Below, in pieces: positions 1 to 8,437 of a stretch of DNA of 64,000 bases. The stretch's first letter is position 1, and every line of letters begins with the position of its first letter. The stretch is from Verrucomicrobiota bacterium (lineage in GTDB: Bacteria > Verrucomicrobiota > Kiritimatiellia > RFP12 > UBA1067). The position numbers and the translations under genes are program-made. The notes beneath the pieces were generated by a model that was given only the letters and a program-made list of their open reading frames with translations, ran no database searches and had not been told where the DNA came from. The DNA lies in the NCBI GenBank assembly GCA_023269675.1, contig JAHFSX010000012.1, forward strand, positions 1 through 64,000, given 5' to 3'.

Positions 1-1395
1 ATTGAGACCGACAACCAGTGGCAGCCCGACTTCCTCAACTACAAGGACCAGACCCTCTTCTGCGCCTGGTGCGACTTCAACGCGCGGCGCACCTTCATCG
101 CCACCTCGTCCGACGGCCTGCGCTGGCGCAACCGCGAGGTGCCCACCGCGCCCGCCGCGCTCGCGGGCAAGGTCGTGGGCTTCCCCACCAACCACGGCCT
201 GCTCACCCGCAAAGGCGTCCTGATGTTCCCGTGCAGCCTGACCCCGGCGCAGAAGCAGTTCAGCGTGGGCAACACCCTCTACGCGGGCGTGCTCCTCAGC
301 GCCGACGGCGGCCAGAGCTGGCAGTGGAGCGAGCCGATCGAGGCGCTGCCCTGGTCGAAGATCGGCGAGAAGCCGGAGGAGTTCGGCGGCGAGAGCGTCG
401 CGCTCTGGGAGCCGATGCTCTTCGAGCAGGCGGACGGCAGCATCGGGCTCCTGATCCGCAACTCCACGGCGCAGGAGGCGCCCGAGCGCCTGGAGAAGCC
501 CCACCGCATGCTGCTCTACGCCGTCAGCAAGGACGGCGGCCACACCTGGACCAAGGCGCGCACGGTCGAGCTCGACACCATCTGCTCGCGCAACTACGCC
601 GTGGGTGGCGCCACCTCGCCCGACAGCCTCTTCATGGTGATGAACGACAACCACGTCCGCGTGCCGGAGCGCATCTCCCACGACCGCTTCTTCCTCTCGC
701 TCTTCTGCGCGCCGGTGTGCGACCCCGACCTGCTGCTGCCCGGCCCGCTCGTGCAGCCGCAGGGCGGCAGCGCCTTCTACCCCAACGGCTTCGTCGACGG
801 CGGCAAGCTCTACATCGCCTACACCTATCCCAACGAGATCCACAGCAGCGTCATCACGCCGCTGCCGGATTTTTCCAAGCCCTTCCTGCTGCCGCGCGAG
901 GGCCGTCCGGGCCTGCGCCTGGAGCGGGACATGGCCTATTTCGGCCAGCGCCAGAGCAGCCTCGGCCTCGTGCTCACGGAGGCGCTGACCCGCGCGCCCA
1001 AGGTGCGCCTCGCCTTCGACCTCAACGTCAACCGCTATCAGGGCGGCGACTGGCCCGTGCTGTCGCTCGGCGGCAAGGTCAAGCAGGGCTCCTCCATCCG
1101 CGCGGTCTACAGCGAGGAGCGCAAGGCGGACCTCTTCCAGGTCGCGACCGGCGGCGGCCGCTGGGCCGACCTCGCCACCTTCAAGATGAAGACCTGGAAC
1201 CACTTCGAGGTCGAGCTGACGCAAACGAACTTTTCGGTCCGGGTGAACAACGAGCCGCCGCAGGTGGTTGAAAAGGCGCTCCTGCGCAAGATCTGCTTCG
1301 GCGGGCTCTACGTGGCGCCGCCGTGGCCGCTCGGCATCACCCGCGACAGCGACATCCGCCTCAGACTGGACACGCTCGTGATCGAAGGGAAATAA
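1..1395 (+). CDS. Sialidase-like (BNR/Asp-box) protein, 5' end cut by the window
   Basis: The frame is open from base 1, so the gene starts upstream of the window; the part seen here is 464 codons ending in TAA at 1395. It carries Asp-box signatures of the sialidase/BNR fold (SADGGQSW and SKDGGHTW), which mark six-bladed propellers that act on glycans. The last ~110 residues form a separate beta-rich, LamG-like stretch after the propeller. The next gene is also a sialidase-like protein and begins 2 bp after this stop, so the two are very probably cotranscribed. The substrate is not evident: the family includes exo-alpha-sialidases and many proteins with other or unknown glycan targets. Family assignment is good; enzymatic specificity is unknown. 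Confidence 0.8.
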   Translation: METDNQWQPDFLNYKDQTLFCAWCDFNARRTFIATSSDGLRWRNREVPTAPAALAGKVVGFPTNHGLLTRKGVLMFPCSLTPAQKQFSVGNTLYAGVLLSADGGQSWQWSEPIEALPWSKIGEKPEEFGGESVALWEPMLFEQADGSIGLLIRNSTAQEAPERLEKPHRMLLYAVSKDGGHTWTKARTVELDTICSRNYAVGGATSPDSLFMVMNDNHVRVPERISHDRFFLSLFCAPVCDPDLLLPGPLVQPQGGSAFYPNGFVDGGKLYIAYTYPNEIHSSVITPLPDFSKPFLLPREGRPGLRLERDMAYFGQRQSSLGLVLTEALTRAPKVRLAFDLNVNRYQGGDWPVLSLGGKVKQGSSIRAVYSEERKADLFQVATGGGRWADLATFKMKTWNHFEVELTQTNFSVRVNNEPPQVVEKALLRKICFGGLYVAPPWPLGITRDSDIRLRLDTLVIEGK

Positions 1396-1397
1396 CC

Positions 1398-2807
1398 ATG
1401 CAGAAATCCGCTCTCGCTTGGGCCTCGGCCCTTCTGGCCGCTGCCAGCCTCTCCGCGCCCGCCGCCACCAGCGCCCCCGTGACGGTCAAGGTCAAGGCCG
1501 ACCCCAACTTCATCGCCACGCCCGCCGACCTCAAGGCGCGCATCCCGGCGCAGCTCCATATCACGAAGCCCGACTACGTGGTCTTCGTGCCGGAGGTCAC
1601 CGACAGCGGCGTCAACGACACGGGCAACGAGCACTTCCTCGTCTTCGACGGGCCCGACGGCTCGCTGATGGCGGTCTGGACGCAGAGCTCGGCGGAGTCG
1701 CAGCCCGACCAGCACATCGCCTTCGCCCGCAGCGGCGACGAGGGCCAGACCTGGACCAAGCCGCGCATCATCGCGGGGCCCAAAAAGCCCGGCGACGGCC
1801 ACATGGCGAGCTGGGGCTATCCGCTCGTCAGCAAATCCGGCCGCATCTATATGCTCTACAGCCAGCACATCGGCCGGGTCGACAACTTCCCGCACCACAC
1901 CGGTTGGCTCCACGGCATCACCAGCGACGACAACGGCGCCACCTGGTCGACGCCCCAGAACATCCCGCTGCCGCGCAGCATCCGCGACAACCCCGACCCC
2001 ACCATGCCGCCCAACATCCTCTGCTGGCAGAAGCCGCTGCGGCTCGGCAAAGACGGCCGGTACTTCGCGGGCATCACGCGCTGGACCAGCTTCGCCGTCA
2101 CCCCGAACCCGACCAAGTCGTGGATCTCCGCCGACTCGCACGTCGAGTTCATGCGCTTCGAGAACATCGACGCTAACCCCGAGGTGAAAGACATCCGGAT
2201 CAGCTGGTTCGCCGCGAACGAAAAAGCCCTTTCCGTCCCGTTCCCCGGCCATCCCGAGGTCAGCGCCTGCCAGGAGCCGACCGTGGTGAAGCTGCCGGAC
2301 GGCCGCCTGTTCTGCACGATGCGCACGGCGTCGGGCAGCCCTTACTGGAGCGTCAGCGCCGACATCGGCGAGACGTGGACGCCGCCGCGCCCACTGCTGC
2401 GCAAGGACGGCGGCGCGCCGCTCCTGCATCCGCTCTCGCCCTGTCCGATGTACGACGTGGGCGGCAACACCGCCGGCAGCGGCCATTACGCGCTCTTCAT
2501 CCACAACCACGACGGCCACTACAAGGGCTATGGCCCGACCGATGCCGGCTTCCACCGCCGCCCGATCCATCTGGTGCGCGGCACCTTCCAGGCGGGTGCG
2601 GATCAGCCGGTCTGGTTCGACGAGCCCCAGCTCTTCTTTGACCACGACGGCGTCAGCCTCGGCAAGCCCGGCACCAACGGCCGCCTCGACCTCGCCCTCT
2701 ACTCCAGCTTCACCGTGCGCAACGGCAACCCCGTCCTGTGGTATCCCGAGCGCAAGTTCTTCCTGCTCGGGAAGAAGATCCCGTCCCCCGTACCCACCAA
2801 GGATTAA
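1398..2807 (+). CDS. Secreted sialidase-like (BNR-repeat) protein
   Basis: A 469-residue protein starting at the ATG at 1398, which has an AAGGGA ribosome site about 7 bases upstream; a longer frame exists but would overlap the previous gene. The N-terminus MQKSALAWASALLAAASLSA is a signal peptide, so the protein is exported. Asp-box motifs follow at several places (SGDEGQTW, SDDNGATW, SADIGETW), consistent with a sialidase-fold propeller. It lies 2 bp after another sialidase-like gene and 3 bp before an HpcH/HpaI aldolase gene, suggesting a unit that releases a sugar or sugar acid outside the cytoplasm and degrades it inside. True sialidase activity is not proven; the catalytic Arg triad was not verified. 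Confidence 0.82.
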   Translation: MQKSALAWASALLAAASLSAPAATSAPVTVKVKADPNFIATPADLKARIPAQLHITKPDYVVFVPEVTDSGVNDTGNEHFLVFDGPDGSLMAVWTQSSAESQPDQHIAFARSGDEGQTWTKPRIIAGPKKPGDGHMASWGYPLVSKSGRIYMLYSQHIGRVDNFPHHTGWLHGITSDDNGATWSTPQNIPLPRSIRDNPDPTMPPNILCWQKPLRLGKDGRYFAGITRWTSFAVTPNPTKSWISADSHVEFMRFENIDANPEVKDIRISWFAANEKALSVPFPGHPEVSACQEPTVVKLPDGRLFCTMRTASGSPYWSVSADIGETWTPPRPLLRKDGGAPLLHPLSPCPMYDVGGNTAGSGHYALFIHNHDGHYKGYGPTDAGFHRRPIHLVRGTFQAGADQPVWFDEPQLFFDHDGVSLGKPGTNGRLDLALYSSFTVRNGNPVLWYPERKFFLLGKKIPSPVPTKD

Positions 2808-2810
2808 CTC

Positions 2811-3560
2811 ATGAACAAGACGAAACAGAAGATCCGCAACGGCGAAGTCGCCCTCGGCGGCTGGATGCTCATTCCCCACCCCGCCATCGCGGAACTCATG
2901 GCCGGCGAAGGCTTCGACTGGATCGCGGTCGACATGGAACACGCCGCGGTCGAGCTCTCGCAGATCGAGCAGATCGAACGCGCGCTGCGCCCCTCCGGCT
3001 GCGACCTCTTCGTGCGCCTCGACGGCGTGAACCCCGTCCTGGCGAAGCACGTGCTGGACGCGGGCGCCAAGGGCGTGATCGTGCCGAGCGTCATGTCGCC
3101 GGAAGACGCCGACACCATGGCCGCCGCCGTGCGCTATCCGCCGCAGGGCAACCGCGGCACCTCGCTCTCCCGCGCCCTGGACTACGGCCGCGACTTCAGC
3201 GACTACATCCGCCGCCACAACGACGAGGTCTTCGTGGCCGTGATGCTGGAGCACTACCTCGCCGCCGAGCGCGCCGACGAGATCCTCGCGCGCCCCGGCA
3301 TCGATGCGGCCTTCATCGGACCCTACGACCTCTCCGCCTCGCTGGGCATCGCCGGACAGCTCGACCATCCCGACGTGCTCGCCGCCGAGCAGAAGATCCT
3401 CGCGGCCTGCCGCCGCCAGGGCATCGCGCCCGGGTACCACGTCGTTCCGCCCGAGCGTAAGCGCATCGACGAGCGCATCGCCGCCGGTTACCGCTTCATC
3501 GGCTGCAGCCTCGACACCCAGCTCATCATGTCCGGCTGTCGCGCGCTCCTGAAAAAGTAA
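2811..3560 (+). CDS. HpcH/HpaI-type class II aldolase
   Basis: A 249-residue cytosolic aldolase of the HpcH/HpaI family (4-hydroxy-2-oxoheptanedioate or 2-keto-3-deoxy-sugar-acid aldolases), which cleave 2-keto-3-hydroxy acids to pyruvate and an aldehyde using a divalent metal. Visible family motifs are WIAVDMEHAAVE near residue 40 (catalytic-base region), RYPPQGNRG near 105, the metal-ligand glutamate in VMLEH near 145, and GIDAAFIGPYDLSASLG near 165-180. The ATG lies 3 bp after the preceding stop, with AAGGA overlapping that gene's end. The following 2-hydroxyacid dehydrogenase fits reduction of a 2-keto acid product. The exact substrate cannot be told from sequence. Confidence 0.88.
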   Translation: MNKTKQKIRNGEVALGGWMLIPHPAIAELMAGEGFDWIAVDMEHAAVELSQIEQIERALRPSGCDLFVRLDGVNPVLAKHVLDAGAKGVIVPSVMSPEDADTMAAAVRYPPQGNRGTSLSRALDYGRDFSDYIRRHNDEVFVAVMLEHYLAAERADEILARPGIDAAFIGPYDLSASLGIAGQLDHPDVLAAEQKILAACRRQGIAPGYHVVPPERKRIDERIAAGYRFIGCSLDTQLIMSGCRALLKK

Positions 3561-3610
3561 ACAGGCTGAGGGGTTTCCACCTGCCACGCCCTTCTTTCAT
3601 ACGTACCCGA

Positions 3611-3657
3611 GTCACCAACTAATGAACTCCCGCACCAACGAACTAATGAACTACCCG
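3611..3657. repeat. Heptamer-type word repeat at the start of the dehydrogenase gene
   Basis: Words such as ACTAATGAACT and CACCAAC recur at roughly 7-base phasing. Both candidate ATG codons (3622 and 3646) of the following gene fall inside the repeat, and no ribosome site is visible before either. Confidence 0.5.
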
Positions 3658-4662
3658 CCCGTCCTAATCACCCAAGCCGAATACGACAAATCCGCCTCCG
3701 TTTTCACCTCCGCGACCGGGCTCGACTGCCGCCCCGCGCCCGCCGGCGAGGCCGCTCTGGCCGAGATGATCCGCGCCACCGGCTGCCGCGCTGTGGTGCT
3801 GGGTGTCGCGCCCTACCGCGACGCCCTTTATGACGCCCTCGCGCAGAATGCCGGAGACCGGGGCGCGCTCATCGTCCGCTTCGGCTTCGGCACCGACGGC
3901 ATCAATAAGCCGGTCGCCAAGGCCAAGGGCATCACGCTGGTCAACACGCCCGTCGACATCCAGACCAGCGTGGCCGAACTGACGCTCTTCCTGATCGGGG
4001 CGCTCATGCGTCACGTCCCGCGGCTCGACGCGATCGTGCGCGGCGGCGGGTTCGCGCCGGTCCGCGGCCGCGAACTTTGCGGACAGACCGCGTTGGTCAT
4101 CGGCGGCGGCAAGATCGGCCTCAAGGTCATGCGCATGCTGCATCAGGGCTTCGGCGTGCGCACGCTGGCCTGCTCGCGCAGCGCCGAGACGGAGTGGGTC
4201 GCCAAAACCGGCGTGACGCGTGAAGTCCTGCGCGAGACCTTCGGTGTCGAGGCCTACTCGCAAGACCTGAACGCGCTGCTGCCGCAGGCGGACATCGTGA
4301 GCCTGCACCTGCCGCTCTCGCCCGAGACCCGCAACCTGATCGGCGCGGAACAGCTCGCGCGCATGAAGCCGGGCAGCGTGCTGGTCAATGTCGGGCGCGG
4401 CGGGATCGTGGACGAGGCCGCGCTTTACGACGCGCTGACCTCCGGGCGCCTCGCCGGCGCGGCCTCGGACGTGTTCGCCGCCGAACCCTACGTGCCGGCC
4501 GCGCCGGACAAGGACCTGCGCACGCTGCCGAACACCGTGCTCTCGCCGCACTGCGGCTCGGACACCTTCGAGGCCAATGCCCGCATGGGCTCCTCCGCCG
4601 CCGCGCAGGCCGCGACCTTCCTCGCCGGCCACAAGGCCGGCCTCTGCATCGTCCCGCTGTGA
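3622..4662 (+). CDS. D-isomer-specific 2-hydroxyacid dehydrogenase
   Basis: 346 residues; an NAD(P)-dependent dehydrogenase of the phosphoglycerate-dehydrogenase/D-lactate superfamily, interconverting 2-keto acids and D-2-hydroxy acids. The nucleotide-binding loop is VIGGGKIGLKVM near residue 160, followed by LHLPLSPETRNLIG, the NVGRGGIVDEAAL signature and a C-terminal LSPHCGSD segment containing the catalytic His. The start is ambiguous: ATG at 3622 (used here) or 3646, both within a short word repeat that supplies the unusual N-terminus MNSRTNELMNYPP. It follows the aldolase gene by 61 bp on the same strand and probably serves the same sugar-acid pathway. Substrate unknown. Confidence 0.88.
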   Translation: MNSRTNELMNYPPVLITQAEYDKSASVFTSATGLDCRPAPAGEAALAEMIRATGCRAVVLGVAPYRDALYDALAQNAGDRGALIVRFGFGTDGINKPVAKAKGITLVNTPVDIQTSVAELTLFLIGALMRHVPRLDAIVRGGGFAPVRGRELCGQTALVIGGGKIGLKVMRMLHQGFGVRTLACSRSAETEWVAKTGVTREVLRETFGVEAYSQDLNALLPQADIVSLHLPLSPETRNLIGAEQLARMKPGSVLVNVGRGGIVDEAALYDALTSGRLAGAASDVFAAEPYVPAAPDKDLRTLPNTVLSPHCGSDTFEANARMGSSAAAQAATFLAGHKAGLCIVPL

Positions 4663-4685
4663 ACCGTTGTCCGCGGCTCCTGTTT

Positions 4686-4751
4686 GTTGTACGGGCTTCA
4701 GCCCGCAACGCTACTCGGTAAAACCGAATCGCCGCCTGAAGGCGGTACAAC
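4686..4751. repeat. REP-like hairpin pair, family B
   Basis: A left unit with head GTTGTA and hairpin CGGGCT-tca-GCCCG is followed by a small central hairpin (CGGT-aaa-ACCG) and an inverted right unit, CCGCC-tgaa-GGCGG followed by TACAAC. Stems of the two units differ in sequence but each is self-complementary. The element sits between the convergent dehydrogenase and AlkD-like genes. Confidence 0.8.
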
Positions 4752-4787
4752 AGACAGAGAAGAACGGACCGCTACACGTTGTTGGTC

Positions 4788-5492
4788 TCAAAGTTCCCCC
4801 CTCAAATACCTCCGCCGCTCCGCCTCCGGGAACTTTTCGATCGCATAACGGAGCATGGTGCGCGGCATGCTCCGGCAGTGCGCCTGCAGAAACGCCTCTA
4901 ACGCGGGCAGGTCGCGCTTGCCGACTTCGCGCAGCATCCAGCCGACCGCCTTGTGCATGAGGTCGTGCGGGTCGTTCACCAGCATCCCGGCGATCCGGAG
5001 CGTGTCGCCGAACGCGCCGCGTTTGATGAAAAGGAAAGTCGCCAGAACGGCGATGCGGCGCTCCCACAGCAGCGGCGATGCGGCCAGGGCGTCGAGCGTC
5101 GAGCGGTCGCGCGTCCACAGGTGCGCCCCCACGATATGTTCGGCTGACACATCCACTAAATCCCAGTTGTTGATGTGCCGCGTGTTCTCCAGATACAGCC
5201 TGTAAAGCCGTTCACGCAGCGCGTCATCGCCCTTCGCGTAAGAGCGCACCAGCAGCAGCAGGGCCAGCAACCGCGCCTCGTGCAGCGGCGAACGGAGCAG
5301 CCGGAGGACCTCCGGCAACGGCAAGTCCTGAACCTCTAGGGCCAGCTTGCGCAGCGCCGGCACCGTGATGCCGACAAACACATCGCCCGCGCCGTACTCG
5401 CCCGGTCCGGTTTTGAAAAAGCTCTGCGAGATCCGCGCCCGTTCCGGGTCGCCCATCGCCTGTAGCCGCGCGATCACCTCTGACGCTGTCAT
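4788..5492 (-). CDS. AlkD-like DNA alkylation repair glycosylase
   Basis: A 234-residue all-helical protein of the AlkC/AlkD HEAT-repeat DNA glycosylase family, which excises N3- and N7-alkylated purines by capturing distorted DNA without base flipping. Diagnostic segments are GVTVPALRKLA-type residues (here GITVPALRKLA) near residue 45, NNWDLVD near 110 (catalytic Asp region), WERRIAVLATF near 145 and MHKAVGWMLREVGKRD near 185. I chose the ATG at 5492 over the in-frame GTG at 5498 because AGGGAG then lies about 7 bases upstream. It is a stand-alone gene, convergent with the dehydrogenase and divergent from the ketosynthase gene. Confidence 0.9.
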   Translation of the reverse strand: MTASEVIARLQAMGDPERARISQSFFKTGPGEYGAGDVFVGITVPALRKLALEVQDLPLPEVLRLLRSPLHEARLLALLLLVRSYAKGDDALRERLYRLYLENTRHINNWDLVDVSAEHIVGAHLWTRDRSTLDALAASPLLWERRIAVLATFLFIKRGAFGDTLRIAGMLVNDPHDLMHKAVGWMLREVGKRDLPALEAFLQAHCRSMPRTMLRYAIEKFPEAERRRYLRGEL

Positions 5493-5548
5493 CCTCACTC
5501 TCCCTTTATGGTCGCAGGGTGTCGTTGAACCGCAACTCTTCCGAATGT

Positions 5549-5616
5549 GGTAGGGCGCGCGCTCCTGCGCCGCCGCTTATCGCCTGCGCGCGGCGGCACG
5601 GAGTGCTCGCCCTACC
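5549..5616. repeat. REP-like inverted repeat, family A variant
   Basis: A 68-bp imperfect palindrome beginning GGTAGGGC and ending GCCCTACC; the GC-rich arms pair almost fully around a ttatcgcctgcg loop. It has the same ends as the other family A elements but a different stem. It occupies the intergenic region between AlkD and the ketosynthase promoter. Confidence 0.75.
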
Positions 5617-5710
5617 AGCGCAATCCGAACCATTCCTGAGCGACACTCTTAAATGAAGCTGTATATTACCACGACACTCGAATCGTTCAACCAATTCCGT
5701 TTCTGCCTCT

Positions 5711-5739
5711 TGGAATGTCGGCCTGAATCGCGTATGCTA
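5711..5739 (+). promoter_or_regulatory. Sigma70-type promoter for the ketosynthase fusion gene
   Basis: TTGGAA (5711-5716), 17-bp spacer, TATGCT (5734-5739). The predicted transcript start is about 20 bases before the ATG at 5768, leaving room for the GGGGGA ribosome site at 5757-5762. Confidence 0.55.
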
Positions 5740-5767
5740 GTTCCAATTAAAAAACGGGGGACGCATC

Positions 5768-8029
5768 ATGACTCAGCCTACAGCCTACAGTCTACAGCCT
5801 ACAGCCTTTACTCCCATCGCCATCACCGGTCTCGGCGCGGTCACCCCTTATGGTGCAGGCGTCGATGCGCTGTGGCAGGCGCTGCTGCGCGGCGACTCGG
5901 CCATGAGCGACATGGACCTCTTCGATCTCGGAGGCATGGCCTGCACTAAGGCCGGCGTGATCCGCGGTTACACGCCGCCGGCCGGATTTGAGGACGGACC
6001 GCGCGCCTCGGGGTTCGCGGCTGGCGCCTGTCTCGAAGCTCTGTGCCAGGCGGGTCTGCTGGCCGATCCCGCCGCGCTGGCCGTGACGGCACTGATCACC
6101 GCCTCGAATTTCGGCGATATCGATGTGGGCGAGCGTGCGCTCATCCCCGCCGGTCATCCCGATCACGTGGCCGACGCCAGCATCCATTGCGCACACGCCA
6201 CCCCGGCCGCCGCGCTCGCCTCCGCCTTCGGGCTCGGCGGCCTGCGCCTCCCGCTCTCGCTCTCCTGCGCGTCCGGCGCCTCCGCCGTCGCCACCGCCGC
6301 GAACCTGATTGCCGCGGGACGCGCCGCGCGCGTGCTGATCGTCGGCTACGACGCGATCTCGCGCTTCTCGTGGAGCGGACTCTGCTCGCTGCGCACCATG
6401 ACCAAAGATGCCGTGCGGCCCTTCGATGTCAACCGCAGCGGCACGATTTTTACCGAGGGCGCGGCCGCGCTGGTGCTTGAGCGCGCCGACCTCTGCGCCG
6501 CGCGCGGCGCGACCCCGCTCGCGATGCTGAGCGGCTGGGCCAGCGGCAACAACGGACATCACATGACCGCTCCGGCGCCGCGCGGCGCGGGCTCGGAGTA
6601 CGTCATGCGGGCGGCGCTCGACAGCGCCGGGATCGCGACCGAGGCGGTCGACCACATCAATGTCCATGGCACCGGCACCAAGCCCAACGACACTACGGAG
6701 ACCCAGGCGATTCAGGACCTTTTCGGTGCGCGTTCGGCTTCGATCCCCGTGACCTCGGTCAAGGGGTTGCTCGGGCATATGCTCGGTGCGGCGGGTTCGG
6801 TCGAGCTCGCCGTCTCGGTGCTTTCGCTCCGGCACGGAATCATCCCGCCCACCGGCAACCTCCTGAACCAAGATCCCGAGTGCGCGCTAGACGTGGTCAC
6901 CAAACCCCGCGCCTTGCCGATGAAGTGCGTGCTCTCCAACTCTGCCGGTTTCGGCGGCTGCAACGCCGCTGTCGTGCTGACCTCTCCGTCCTTTATCCTC
7001 GGCCCTCCGTCTGCCGTCCTCCGTCCTCTGTCCTCTGTCCTCATCACCGGGCTCGGCGTCGTCAGCGCGCTCGGCGCGGACGCGGAGGAGAACGCGGCTG
7101 CCCTGCGCGAGGGTGAGCCCGCGCTCTTCCCGCTGGCCCGGTTCACGTTGCCCGAAGCCGCTGAGCCGCCCCTCGCGGGCGAAGCCCCGGCGCTCGATCT
7201 CGCGGCCTGCGGCGTCGCGCCGAAGCCTTATCTCGACCGTGCCAGCGAGCTCTTTCTGGCGGCGTGCGGCATGGCGTTTCAGCGGGCCGATCTGAACGCC
7301 GCGAAACTCGTGGCGCTTCAGGCGGGCGTGATGGCAGGCACGGCGTGGGGGTGTGTGGGCACGGCGGAACTTTTCTTCGCGGACTACATCCTGAAGGGCC
7401 CTCGCCTCGTGAAGCCCTTTCTTTTTCCGCACGCCTACTCCAACACGGCGGTGAGTCTGGCGGCGATGGAGTGGTCGCTGAAAGGCCCGCACGAGAACGT
7501 GGCCGCGTCAGAGACCGCTTCGGGCATCGCGCTTGTGGAGGCGTTTGACTTGATCCGTGCGGGTCAGAGCAAGCTCATTGCGGCAGGAGGCACCGAGGCT
7601 TTGTCGGCCACGGCGCTGCGCGCCCGAACGGCCGAGGGTGTGACCGCTCCGGTAGGGGAAGCCGCCGCTGTTCTGGTTTTGGAGAGTGAGGCCTCGGCCG
7701 CCGCACGCGGCGCGAAGCCGCTGGGACGGCTGCTCGGCTGCGGCGTGGCGGTGTCCCCGCAGGAGGCGGTTGCTGCGGCGCTCGCGCAAGCGGGGGTCTC
7801 TTCCGCCGCGCTTGTTGCCGTCTACGTGAACGCCGCCGCGCGCTCGGCGGCGGAATCCGAGTTTGCGGGTGCGCGGATCGTTGTTCCGGAAATTCTCTGT
7901 GGCGACGTCCAGGGCGCGACCGCCGCGTTGCACCTCGCCTTCGCGCTGCTTGCCGAACAGGCCGGGCCGGTGCTGATCCTCACGGCCGAGGTGAACACCT
8001 GCGCTGCCTGGGTTATCAGCCGCTGCTGA
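5768..8029 (+). CDS. Tandem ketosynthase fusion: active KAS plus degenerate (CLF-like) KAS
   Basis: 753 residues containing two beta-ketoacyl synthase domains. Domain 1 (about 17-405) has the complete FabF-type triad: C167 in SLSCASG, H300 in NVHGTGTKPND and H337 in VKGLLGHMLGAAG. Domain 2 (about 425-750) keeps the fold (ITGLGVVSALG) but has ASETASG where the nucleophile Cys should be (Thr at about 583), and lacks both His motifs. An active plus an inactive ketosynthase is the arrangement of type II polyketide and aryl-polyene KS-alpha/chain-length-factor pairs, here joined in one chain. The linker (about 404-425) and the N-terminus (MTQPTAYSLQPTAF) are encoded by short heptamer repeats. GGGGGA precedes the ATG. 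No acyl carrier protein gene adjoins it. Condensing role is confident; product is unknown. Confidence 0.85.
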   Translation: MTQPTAYSLQPTAFTPIAITGLGAVTPYGAGVDALWQALLRGDSAMSDMDLFDLGGMACTKAGVIRGYTPPAGFEDGPRASGFAAGACLEALCQAGLLADPAALAVTALITASNFGDIDVGERALIPAGHPDHVADASIHCAHATPAAALASAFGLGGLRLPLSLSCASGASAVATAANLIAAGRAARVLIVGYDAISRFSWSGLCSLRTMTKDAVRPFDVNRSGTIFTEGAAALVLERADLCAARGATPLAMLSGWASGNNGHHMTAPAPRGAGSEYVMRAALDSAGIATEAVDHINVHGTGTKPNDTTETQAIQDLFGARSASIPVTSVKGLLGHMLGAAGSVELAVSVLSLRHGIIPPTGNLLNQDPECALDVVTKPRALPMKCVLSNSAGFGGCNAAVVLTSPSFILGPPSAVLRPLSSVLITGLGVVSALGADAEENAAALREGEPALFPLARFTLPEAAEPPLAGEAPALDLAACGVAPKPYLDRASELFLAACGMAFQRADLNAAKLVALQAGVMAGTAWGCVGTAELFFADYILKGPRLVKPFLFPHAYSNTAVSLAAMEWSLKGPHENVAASETASGIALVEAFDLIRAGQSKLIAAGGTEALSATALRARTAEGVTAPVGEAAAVLVLESEASAAARGAKPLGRLLGCGVAVSPQEAVAAALAQAGVSSAALVAVYVNAAARSAAESEFAGARIVVPEILCGDVQGATAALHLAFALLAEQAGPVLILTAEVNTCAAWVISRC
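5777..5811. repeat. Heptamer tandem repeat (CCTACAG) in the ketosynthase N-terminus
   Basis: Five consecutive 7-base words: CCTACAG, CCTACAG, TCTACAG, CCTACAG, then a diverged CCTTTAC. They encode residues 4-14 of the ketosynthase fusion, just upstream of its conserved AITGLGAVTPYG start. Confidence 0.85.
7003..7042. repeat. Heptamer tandem repeat (TCCTCTG/TCCTCCG) in the ketosynthase linker
   Basis: In-phase 7-base words CCCTCCG, TCTGCCG, TCCTCCG, TCCTCTG, TCCTCTG, TCCTC encode the linker between ketosynthase domains 1 and 2. The complementary vocabulary recurs at 31165-31199 and 32578-32612, and the same-strand vocabulary at 23510-23565. Confidence 0.85.
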
Positions 8030-8149
8030 TGCGCCGCCCGTTCTGACCGGCACGGGCGAGCCGTCATTGATCGTAGCTTCGAAGATGTGATCAGCGGAGA
8101 AACTGCGTAATAAGTGACCACCAGCCTATGTCGTATTTGCCTTGAGGTA

Positions 8150-8179
8150 GATTATCACACCTTTAAAGGTGTGATAATC
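8150..8179. promoter_or_regulatory. Perfect palindromic operator matching the wHTH regulator sites
   Basis: A 30-bp perfect palindrome with half-site GATTATCACACCTTT. Its central 24 bp (8153-8176) match the two sites upstream of the tandem winged-helix regulator gene at 50718. It lies in the gap between the convergent ketosynthase fusion and FAD lipoprotein genes, so no obvious target gene adjoins it. It may be a remote or decoy site, or a copy of a repeat. Confidence 0.6.
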
Positions 8180-8437
8180 AGACAATGCATGCCTGCACCC
8201 GATAAAAGCGACTGACGATGGGCCGGAACGGGCAGAGGCGGAATGGCGAGACGTGTGCGAAGGGGCGAAAGGGTCCAATCAGGTGCCTGCACCGCCCGCA
8301 ATGAAGCTTACGGCCCGCAGCTAGAATTCCTTCGTCTGCGTTCCGAACGGCCGTAAAAGCGCGCGTCGGCAGCCCGGGTCGCCATGACCCGGACCGCCGG
8401 TCGCCTTTCGCCGCGGAAATCAAACCCCGGACGACGG
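8180..8437. other. Intergenic stretch with no recognised gene
   Basis: Together with 8030-8149 this makes about 400 bp between convergent genes. Beyond the palindrome at 8150-8179, I see only a purine-rich degenerate stretch with 8- to 9-base wording at about 8218-8275. No coding sequence with a homologue I recognise and no clear terminator. Confidence 0.5.
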
